Assembly (NCBI RefSeq): GCF_035222485.1
Contig: NC_085925.1
Coordinates: 3,720,001 to 3,784,000, forward strand
DNA: 64,000 nucleotides
Origin: Podospora pseudoanserina
Lineage: Eukaryota > Ascomycota > Sordariomycetes > Sordariales > Podosporaceae
Direction of reading: 5' to 3'
Below the pieces are notes generated by a model. It searched no databases. It saw nothing but the letters and a program-made list of their open reading frames with translations, and had not been told where the DNA came from. Of the stretch, positions 56,701 through 64,000 are shown one piece after another (the first letter of the stretch is position 1; every line of letters starts with the position of its first letter). The position numbers and the translations under genes were made by a program.

Positions 56701-57224
56701 GCTCTTCTGAACCACAAACTTCCGATGAAATATGCACCAGGTGTGCTGGCAGGACACAATAATGCCAAGAAGAGACCAGTATTACAGTGAGAATTTTCAT
56801 CATGCCAAAAAAAAAACATTTTAATTCTCAGTTCTAGACTAAGCTCATTTATCTATACATCAAGCCTCGCCTGTCAATTTACAATACTTCCTGACCCAAA
56901 ACTCTGTCAAGGGGGACGGAAGCCGCATCTCTAACCTTATCACCGGCCTTGTAAATCAGTTCAACGATTAAATACCAGAAACCATCCTGAGCATCCGGCC
57001 TTTTTCTCACAAATCTGTAGGCCCCCTCGCCCATGAAAGCTCGGACACAAAGCCAGAAGCATCACGAGCGCAAGACAAGCGAGATACCTCCTCCTCCAGA
57101 GAGCCTCTTTCATGAACTCACGCTGGTGGTCGAAAATAATCCAGACAAGGCTCCCAACATGCCAAACAACCGGGACGACCCTGCGGGCAGTCCAGAGTAC
57201 CAGGCAGGCTGCCGCCCAGATCTT
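53711..57224. other. 3.5-kb intergenic stretch with no supported gene
   Basis: Both strands have only short frames (up to ~129 codons overlapping the first exon of the Zn2Cys6 gene, otherwise under 90). No tRNA arms, repeats or domain motifs were seen. A fast-evolving small gene or non-coding RNA cannot be excluded. Confidence 0.5.
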
Positions 57225-57731
57225 TCAAAAGTACCAAAGGTTGGACGCGATGATGATGGCGGTGCTCTGGACGATTCCAGCGGGCACAAGAAAATACATG
57301 ATGGGATACACACCCAGGTAGATCAGCACCGCGGTTAAAAGAACCTCCCATCCGCACTTGTTAGCACTAAACACATAGAACGAGCATCCCAACTGCCGTT
57401 TGTTGACTTCATTGTCCCAGGTGGCCCTGGGGGGCACGTATAACCTGCCGAGACTGGCTCTGTTCAACCCGAGGAATGGGACCTGCAGCCAGTACAGGAA
57501 GAACCAAAACACGTCGGGGATGCACAGGGAGAGGATGAGAAAGGTGACGAGTCCGGTAAGGGTGTGGATCCTGATGTAGTCTCCCAAGCGGATCCAGTAA
57601 TCGCGAGGGTAGATTCTCACGTAATAGCGAGCTAGATCGAAGTTGTTGGCGTTGACTATGGTGTCCATGTTAATATCGGGCAGGCGCCCGCGCTCACGCT
57701 GGGATACATCCAGGTGTCTTAGGTTGTTCAT
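57225..57731 (-). CDS. Small multi-pass membrane protein, 168 aa
   Basis: Single exon. After a polar N-terminus (MNNLRHLDVSQRERGRLPDI) three or four hydrophobic stretches follow: TGLVTFLILSLCIPDVFWFF with LYWLQVPFLGL, VLLTAVLIYLGVYPIMYFLV, and AGIVQSTAIIIASNLWYF at the end. No signal peptide and no known family motif. Aromatic-rich loops (ARYYVRIYPRDYWIRL) lie next to the first span, on the likely cytoplasmic side. The frame ends just after the last span, so a missing C-terminal exon is possible. Confidence 0.6.
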   Translation of the reverse strand: MNNLRHLDVSQRERGRLPDINMDTIVNANNFDLARYYVRIYPRDYWIRLGDYIRIHTLTGLVTFLILSLCIPDVFWFFLYWLQVPFLGLNRASLGRLYVPPRATWDNEVNKRQLGCSFYVFSANKCGWEVLLTAVLIYLGVYPIMYFLVPAGIVQSTAIIIASNLWYF

Positions 57732-58370
57732 TTTGGTGGATCGCTTTTTGACTTGGATGAATGGAAATTATGTCGGGGCGTTGATTGGGCGGTTGAAGAC
57801 TTCCGGCGCCCTGTAATGGAAACAATCGTAAGCCTGCTGAAAGATGTAAATAAATAAAAAAGAAGGATTCTGTGACGTGATTAGCATGTTTTCACCGGTA
57901 ACAGGGAGTTACTTGATGAAGAAAACAAGGCGGAATGAAAAATCGAAGGAAGAAAACCATGACTAGTTCTATATTGGCTTGCACCCCCGATAGCTAAGAG
58001 AAAATACTAGAACGGTGCATGCTATGGATTGTTCGGGCAGTGGATGAGGACTCGCTTTGTCACAGGACCACATGCAATCTTTGTTGACTATTTTGGGAAG
58101 AGTCTTTTTTGGTGTGGATCTGTCCTTTGACAGATTTAAACAAGACATTCTTTGATGACAGCCACGTTCTTCTAACAATAGTTTCTTAAGAATAGGAGGG
58201 AAGGAGGTTATCAGTTGTAGCTGGTCAGGGACCCACGTGACGGGTCACATGCTCGTTCTGGGCCATGCTGGAGTGGATTCACAACTCAAGTCACTTTTTA
58301 CCAGAAACCAACCTATGCCAACACTGAGTCGCGCGCACACACCAGGAAAGAACCCCAAATCCCACACGGA

Positions 58371-58958
58371 ATGAACTTTTTATCTGCTTTCCGAGCTTCT
58401 ACTAGGCCAGAAGCTCAATGGTTCAAGGTGGGCCTTGCCTCGTCATTTCCCGATCTTGGCGTTGACGAGGAAGACACCCACACCTTGGCGCACACTCGAA
58501 CATGCAACACCGACACAGCACCAGGATGCAAAGTCTTCCATATACCAAAAGATGATCCTTCCTCTGGAAATGAAGTTCCAATCCCGGAGAATGAAGCCGC
58601 TGGCGACATGACAGACCAGGTCTTGGTTTTCAAACGGAAGGGAACCTTCCATGCTATCGACCATGTAAGTAGTGGCCACTCTCAAGATTGTATCAGTTCT
58701 CTAACCGAGACACTGTAGCAATGTCCACATTCATCCTTCCCGCTTTCTCAAGGCCTGCCCTTTGATATTGAAGACTTTGGCATTGTCTTGAGTGCGGGAA
58801 TCACCTGCCCAAAGCATGGCTGGTCCTTCGACCTGTTCTCTGGAAGGGCAGACAGGGGGAACTACAAGCTCAAGGTCTGGGAGGTACAACTACGAGATGC
58901 CGCCAACGATGCCTCGGACAAAGAAGTATGGGTGAGAAGAAAGCAGAGGATCGGGTAA
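58371..58958 (+). CDS. Rieske [2Fe-2S] domain protein, 177 aa
   Basis: Exons 58371-58664 and 58719-58958. The join gives FHAIDHQCPHSSFPLSQG. The two cluster ligands pairs are C-P-H in that block and C-P-K-H in GITCPKHGWSFDL, the CxH...CxxH pattern that binds a 2Fe-2S cluster through two Cys and two His. The first exon contains WFKVGLASSFPDLG and a negatively charged loop, then QVLVFKRKGTFHAIDH, typical of stand-alone fungal Rieske proteins; the end is VWVRRKQRIG. No oxygenase domain is attached, so it could be a small electron carrier in the cytosol. Partner unknown. The second intron-side base and the stop were checked against the opposite-strand frame. Confidence 0.9.
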
Positions 58959-59382
58959 TACAATGCCGTGTGGTCGATCACAATGCCCGCCTCGAGGATG
59001 TGGGAGAGTGCTCAGAAATTGAGGGCTGACAAAAATAACACACGGTTTCTTTGTGCCAACAACAGCCCGTAGATGGCTGGCTGGCAAACCGAGCTGCTGC
59101 CAACCAACGAAACAAAGAAGGCCGAGTCTTTGAACCCGGTATAAATCAGAACAACAACCCCCGCCAACTTGTTCAGAAAAGACTGTAGACCAATAGACTC
59201 ACTCACTCAAGCACCAATGCTTCGGCATCTTTCACTTTATTTCATTTGTTACTACACCCCATCGTTTCATCCACACTCTCCTGGTGAGAGCAGCCGTTAT
59301 TGTCTATTACATTCTTCCCTAACACTTTATCAATCGCTCTTCCCCATCATTACCACCAATCTTCGACTACCTAAACAGCAAA

Positions 59383-60432
59383 ATGGCCCCCAAGAGGAAT
59401 AACAACAAGGCCCCCAAGGCCCCCAAGGCCCCCAAGGCTCCAAAAAACCACAAAACCACCTCCAAAGTCAAGAAGGTGCAGGCACCTATCACTACCCGTG
59501 TGACACGCTCTAGGGCCCGTGAGTCTGGGGAGGAGTTGGTGTCTCTTGACATGTATGCATCGACTCGAACCCGAAGAAAGACAACTAAAACCACCGTCAC
59601 TAACCCAACGGTCACTAACCCAACGGTCATTAACACCACGGTTAATAACCCTACGGTTGACACCCCTACGGTTAACAGCACCGCGGTTACCACTGAGATC
59701 AAGGTAACACCGTCAAAGGCGCCAGGCACAGATGAGATCAAATTGAATCCACCCACCAAGAGAAAGGCGTCCACCGAAACACCTCGTGACTTGGAATCAT
59801 CTCCTAGGAAATTGGCGAGGAATGGCCGCGCACCAGAGGCGCCTTCTAGTCCTGAGAAAATGCCCACCGAGAAACAGGTGGGTCAACCCCCGGTTACTCA
59901 GAAAGAGCCCCCAGTTTCCCAGCCAGTGCCCCCTGTTACTCAAAAAGTGTCCCCGGTTCCTCAGACACCACCCCCGGTTACTCAGACAGAGGTGCCGGCT
60001 ACTCAGACAGAGAAAGTAACCCAGGCAGACCCGAACTCTTCTACCAGCAGCAGTGGCATTGGTTCTGTCAGCATTGGCAGCTCCAACTTTGCAAGCCCCG
60101 CGGGAAGCGAGAAAAATGACAGCACCGGTGGCATCAGTTCTCTCAACGGTGGCTTTAACTCTGAGAAGAACCCCAGCTCTCCTCGTTCTCCCGACAAGCC
60201 TCCTAGTGATTCTGGGTCCGACTCTAACCCTCGAAATCTTGACCGAGCCCCTTTCCCAGCTCATACTAATGGTTTCCTTACTGCTCTCGTTTCCCTGCTC
60301 GAGATTGCTGACAATGTTCGCAGCTTGAAGCAGACAATTGATGAAACGCCTGGGGTGTCTCCTAACTGGGCCGACTCCGAGCGGTACACCCGCTACTCCT
60401 CGTCCACTGAATCAAGCCTCTACAGGTTCTAG
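59383..60432 (+). CDS. Low-complexity disordered protein, 349 aa
   Basis: The start context is AGCAAAATGGC after a TC-rich leader. The protein is a string of biased segments: basic KAPKAPKAPKAPK, a TVTNP-type six-residue repeat (about residues 70-100), a PPVTQ/PPVSQ repeat (about 165-215), a Ser/Gly stretch, and a short less biased end with NGFLTALVSLLEIADNVRS, which could be helical. Lys/Arg-rich N-terminus suggests a nuclear or nucleic-acid-binding role, but this is inference. No domain recognised. Downstream sequence on the same strand continues the same style with broken frames, so this may be the intact N-terminal half of a damaged longer gene. Confidence 0.6.
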   Translation: MAPKRNNNKAPKAPKAPKAPKNHKTTSKVKKVQAPITTRVTRSRARESGEELVSLDMYASTRTRRKTTKTTVTNPTVTNPTVINTTVNNPTVDTPTVNSTAVTTEIKVTPSKAPGTDEIKLNPPTKRKASTETPRDLESSPRKLARNGRAPEAPSSPEKMPTEKQVGQPPVTQKEPPVSQPVPPVTQKVSPVPQTPPPVTQTEVPATQTEKVTQADPNSSTSSSGIGSVSIGSSNFASPAGSEKNDSTGGISSLNGGFNSEKNPSSPRSPDKPPSDSGSDSNPRNLDRAPFPAHTNGFLTALVSLLEIADNVRSLKQTIDETPGVSPNWADSERYTRYSSSTESSLYRF

Positions 60433-60483
60433 TAGGTCTTGTGATTTTCATCATCACCATTCTCTACCAAGCAACGTGATGCA

Positions 60484-61978
60484 GAAAAGCAGTTAGCTAA
60501 AACAATAGATATTGGTTCTTCAATGCGCAATGAAGCGTCTTTTGACAAGTCCCCTCGCCCCACATCTCGCTCTGTGAAGAAGTCGTCGTCGTCGTGGTCT
60601 AAAAGCAAGTCCAACCTTCCTGTAACTTCTGACAACCACCACCACCGTGATGCCACACGCCCGATCAGAGCTTCGGTCGCTCGCGTCTACGAGACCGACT
60701 CTTCAGCAACACCCACACCACACCCACCACCATTAAAACCCGGCGTCTTCAAAAGGGCCTCCCCATCTTCAACAGAAATACATCCTTCCCATCGGGACCG
60801 GTACACCGGCCGTAGGAGACAGTCGCCCTTGCCAGAGTTGACAACCCCCCGAGGAGGAAGTTACCTCTTCTTCCTCCTCATCGGACAGCCAACCCCCCTC
60901 TGCACCCCAACCCCAACCCCAAACCCAACCCAAACCCAAACCCAAACCCCCTTAACGTTAACTCACCCGCGAAACCCACTCCAGAATCCAACCGACGGCA
61001 ATCCTCCGCCCAGACCGGATCAAAACCCCCTCCCCGCATCACCGTAGAAAATCTCCCCCGGGAGCCCGTCATGTCAACAGTGGTTAACTCGCGCACCCCG
61101 CTCCCCATCTCGAAGCCAGAGCCTGTCAGGGAAAGGATCATCCACGTGAACCTTACCCCTAGGTTTCAGAGTTTAAAGTCACGGTGCAGTTCCTGATCAA
61201 GAATGAGGGCGGGCAGAGGAGAGCGAGGGCTGAATTGAGGTATCGGTTGAGACGGGTGCAGATTCATGCCCGGAGGGCGGTGTTGGAGAGGGCGATTGAT
61301 GAGATTTTGGCGGGGGCGGAGGAGGAGCGGAGGGTTAGGAGGGAGGTGGGGGGAGGGGGGGGGGGGTGGAATAGCTCGGATGTTGAGATTGGGGAGAGAG
61401 GTGGGGAGACGGGTGACGAGACAGATTGAGAGGATAGTCAGGATGAGGGCGGCAGCCCAGAGATCGGCACAGGGGGTAACAAGGACGATAAGCCGGAGCC
61501 AACGCCGGTGCTGGATGCATTCGGGGTTCTAAGGCGTAAGGACAGCAGCGACTCTGATGTTTCTATGAGCGATCTGCCGTCTCCCCGACGAATTGCAGTG
61601 TCGACTTTTCGGTCGACGGCGAGGTTACCATTTTGGACGCCTCGTACGAGGACCCGAACGAGACTGGTGTTGCACAGCAGTCCGAACATCTCAGCAATCC
61701 TGAGACCCCGAAGCGTCCTGAGACCCCTAAGCTGCCCGGGAAATCGAGCGATACCCAGAACCTCAAGCACCCTGAGGCCTCTACACCTACTACTATTCCC
61801 AGCCGCCTTGAGAAACCCGTCGACCTTGAAAACTCGAAGCCCCCAGAGCCCACTGCGCTCCCTGACATTCATCCGCCCCCCGAGCCTACTACAACCCTCA
61901 AGCCTACCACACCCCCTCAGGGTTCCGGACTTCAACTTACCAGATGAGTTGGCAAATAAGCCCGACTTCGACGAATAG
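60484..61978 (+). pseudogene. Frame-broken continuation of a low-complexity gene
   Basis: Biased but protein-like segments follow one another in changing frames: AKTIDIGSSMRNEASF with SVKKSSSSWSKSKSNL (60484-60850); an acidic EEEVTSSSSSSDSQPPSAPQ stretch near 60860; PRITVENLPREPVMSTVV; FKVTVQFLIKNEGGQRRARA (61170-61425) ending in a stop; then, after that stop in frame, DEGGSPEIGTGGNKDD; VDGEVTILDASYEDPNETG; and finally FNLPDELANKPDFDE. At least four frame changes and one stop separate them. Long C and G runs (60845-60850, 61350-61362) are natural slip sites, so assembly error must be considered. The most structured piece, near 61184-61320, is basic and helical. No domain recognised. Confidence 0.45.
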
Positions 61979-62373
61979 CTATCTCTTATTGGTCTCGACA
62001 TCATTTACGACTAGGTTGAACCAAGCAAAGACACCAGGTACGCCACTGTAGCTTTGGCGAATCTTTGCTTACCTAAAGGATGGGGCATGAGGATAGTGTA
62101 CTAGGATGACGTGTTGTAGACAGGGCAAGATAGCTACCATTTGATCAAAGAACACACATTGTCCCGAGAGGCCGTTCAACTTGCTGTGACAGCAAATAGG
62201 CCGAAGCCAGGCCCACTGCTTATTACACCATACTCTGACATGTATACCACACAAATAAACCAGCAATGAACCACCAATATACTTTAACCCAAACACCATG
62301 CCCGCCTGCCATGTTTCATGAAACAAAAAAGAGAAAGCGGAGGGTATATCACAACACCAAAATACCACCGCAA
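61979..62373. other. Convergent intergenic region
   Basis: Tail-to-tail spacer between the broken low-complexity gene and the SNF2 helicase. No gene seen. Confidence 0.5.
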
Positions 62374-64000
62374 TCACTGCTTCCCCGTCTCCGTAATCCC
62401 ATCAGCCTTTGTCTCAACAACCTTGTACACACCCGCATTACCCTCACCCGCCGCAGCCCGCTCATAAGCCTCATCACTCCTATCACACAACACCTCAATA
62501 TCAGCATCACTGAGCACCTCCTTGTCCCCACTAAACTTGTACACCTGCCCATCCTTCAGCAGCAGCGCCTTGAGTGTTTCCTTGTCCAAGTCCTCTCTCA
62601 TGTCAATCTTTTGCCCCATCGTCCTGAACCCACCCTTTTTGATCACCAGCTTCTCCAACCGTCTCTTTGCGTCTGCACTCCCCAATAGCTCGTCCTCTAC
62701 CGTGTCCCTGGTAGCCAACCGGTACACAACCACCGGTCTTGTCTGACCAATCCTGTGAGCGCGATCTTGCGCTTGTAAATCCTGCTGCGGGTTCCAGTCA
62801 CTATCAAACAAGATGACGGTGTCAGCCGAAGCAAGGTTGATACCCTGCCCCCCTGCCCTCGTAGTCAACAAGAAGATCTTGAGCTCAGGGTCCTTGTTGA
62901 AATCCTCAATCTGCGCCTGGCGGTCCTCCTGCGCTACTGACCCATCGATGCGACATACCGGCCACCCGCGCAGGTCGGCGCAGTACGACTCGAGCAGATC
63001 AAGCTGCTTGTTGAACTGGCTGAAGATGAGCACCTTGTGGCCGCGCTCAAACAAGGCGGGGAGTAACCTGTCAAGAAGCAGCATCTTCCCTGAAGCAGTG
63101 ACGATGGACTCGTCCGCTTCGCAGTCGTAAAAGTGATGGGGGGAGTTGCACACCAGACGGAGCTGCATGACGGGGTTGCCGAGTTTCTTGAGGGAGATCT
63201 CGCGTTTGGCAAGCTCGAGGGTTTTGGCTCGTTCGAATTCATCGGTGTCTTCGTCGAGGCCATTTTGTGCCTGCAGTTCGGTTTCCTCTTCGAGTTGTTT
63301 GGCCAACTTGGCCTCAAAGGCGTCGTCGTCGAGCATGTCGTCGTCTGAATCGGCGTCTTTGTAGGATTTGCGGCCTCGTCGTGGTCGGCCGCGGACACTA
63401 CTAGGGGTGGACTGACGACTTGACTTGACGCTCTTGGGAGCGGGAGACTGCGGTGCTGGTGAGGCCTTGCGCTTGGTGCTGCCCTTCCGTGGTGATTCGC
63501 GAATCGGAAGGGCAGCTTCTGCCGCAGCACCTTGTTTCTTAGCCAGGGTTGCTGCTTTGGGAGGACGCCCACTAGGTCGCTTTCCCATCATGAGGGCAAA
63601 GGCATTCTTCTTCGCTGGAGGAGCTGGTGGCTCTTCCATCTTGACTGACATCGGGCTGGTCCTTGCGGTCGATGATGTGACCTCACTCTCCGTGTCTGGC
63701 TTCACGCTGCTTGACCTAGAGGAGCGTGTGCTGCGACTGAGCGATAATGCTGAGCTGTTGGCAGCTGTGAGCCTCTCCACGACCTTGTTTTCCAAGTAGG
63801 CCCGAGTGTCGATATTCTTATCGCTGATAGCGTTGTACAAGTCTGTCTGCTCCCTGGTCATCGGCGCATACAAAACATACTCTCTCTTTTTGGGCAGGTA
63901 CTTGGCGACATCAGCCTTGACTCTGCGCAGAAGCAAAGGCTGCAACACCACGTGCATCTTCTTGACGAGTTCTTGCTTGGCCTTATCAGCAATGAACTCT
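62374..64000 (-). CDS. SNF2-family chromatin remodeller, HELLS/Irc5-like, C-terminal part
   Basis: The frame is open to the window edge, so the N-terminal ATPase half is outside. The visible part opens with MHVVLQPLLLRRVKADVAKY and PKKREYVLYAPMT (end of the SNF2_N lobe). A charged insertion of about 190 residues follows, with AT-hook-like GRPPK and RGRPRRGRKS. The helicase C lobe then shows KVLIFSQFNKQLDLL, TTRAGGQGINLASADTVI, FDSDWNPQQDLQAQDRAHRI (motif VI QxxxRxxRxGQ). The order and the LLRRVKADV/YAP block fit the LSH/HELLS and Irc5 group, whose Neurospora member (MUS-30) protects genome stability. The insertion in the cleft is larger than in animal HELLS. Assignment to this subgroup rather than ISWI is from motif memory. 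Confidence 0.85.
   Translation of the reverse strand, partial: EFIADKAKQELVKKMHVVLQPLLLRRVKADVAKYLPKKREYVLYAPMTREQTDLYNAISDKNIDTRAYLENKVVERLTAANSSALSLSRSTRSSRSSSVKPDTESEVTSSTARTSPMSVKMEEPPAPPAKKNAFALMMGKRPSGRPPKAATLAKKQGAAAEAALPIRESPRKGSTKRKASPAPQSPAPKSVKSSRQSTPSSVRGRPRRGRKSYKDADSDDDMLDDDAFEAKLAKQLEEETELQAQNGLDEDTDEFERAKTLELAKREISLKKLGNPVMQLRLVCNSPHHFYDCEADESIVTASGKMLLLDRLLPALFERGHKVLIFSQFNKQLDLLESYCADLRGWPVCRIDGSVAQEDRQAQIEDFNKDPELKIFLLTTRAGGQGINLASADTVILFDSDWNPQQDLQAQDRAHRIGQTRPVVVYRLATRDTVEDELLGSADAKRRLEKLVIKKGGFRTMGQKIDMREDLDKETLKALLLKDGQVYKFSGDKEVLSDADIEVLCDRSDEAYERAAAGEGNAGVYKVVETKADGITETGKQ

Noticed and set aside
58910-58960. Possible frameshift at the end of the Rieske protein
   Set aside because: Re-reading with the opposite-strand frame shows three, not four, A residues; the frame to VWVRRKQRIG is intact.
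59367-59867. 166-codon minus-strand frame rich in Val and Leu
   Set aside because: Mirror of the TVTNP and KAPK repeats of the low-complexity gene.

Overview
The window reads as filamentous ascomycete (Pezizomycotina) nuclear DNA, most likely a Sordariomycete and perhaps Sordariales (inference). The signs are short introns (about 50-140 nt) with GTRNGT-type donors and CTAAC/CTGAC-type branch sites, fungal-only gene families (Zn2Cys6 regulators, fungal C2H2 proteins, a DUF7580-like relic), TpA-rich AT blocks that look like repeats altered by repeat-induced point mutation (RIP), and long gene-free intergenic stretches. Exons were joined by hand and each join was checked for reading frame.

Layout. 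1-11 kb is a decayed accessory zone. It holds a Baeyer-Villiger-type monooxygenase with one frameshift, a RIP-like AT-rich block containing a solo LTR with a 5-bp target duplication, fragments of a fungal transcription factor, a C2H2 protein and a DUF2235 protein, and then an open three-exon gene that fuses the C-terminal part of a flavin amine oxidase-like protein to the C-terminal part of an extended SDR. 11.9-18.7 kb is a secretion/regulation block: pectate lyase with a Thr-rich tail, a 10-cysteine small secreted protein, a BBE-type FAD oxidase and a C2H2 regulator. 18.7-24.3 kb is almost empty apart from one small Ser/Gly-rich gene. 24.3-28.3 kb has a metallophosphoesterase, a lipid-anchored nucleotidyltransferase-fold protein and an unknown conserved-looking protein. 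28.5-31.7 kb is a second graveyard with two fungal-specific genes in head-to-head decay. 32.2-38.6 kb holds two single-pass membrane proteins, an intron-containing tRNA, a secreted cysteine protein with a decayed tandem relative, and a rhodanese/Cdc25-like phosphatase.

39.7-53.7 kb is a compact conserved block: TMEM33/Pom33-like ER protein, PTEN-like phosphatase, ribose-phosphate pyrophosphokinase, NRPS-like adenylate-forming reductase, GINS subunit Psf2 and a Zn2Cys6 regulator. 53.7-57.2 kb is empty. 57.2-64 kb has a small membrane protein, a Rieske 2Fe-2S protein, a low-complexity gene whose downstream continuation is broken over several frames, and the C-terminal part of a HELLS/Irc5-like SNF2 helicase that runs off the right edge.

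Most genes look individually transcribed; no clear biosynthetic cluster is visible. The reductase at 47-50 kb is the only secondary-metabolism-type enzyme with an intact frame. The most unusual items are the in-frame chimeric oxidase/SDR gene, the N-myristoylation-type AbiEii-like nucleotidyltransferase, and the tRNA gene with a 75-nt intron.
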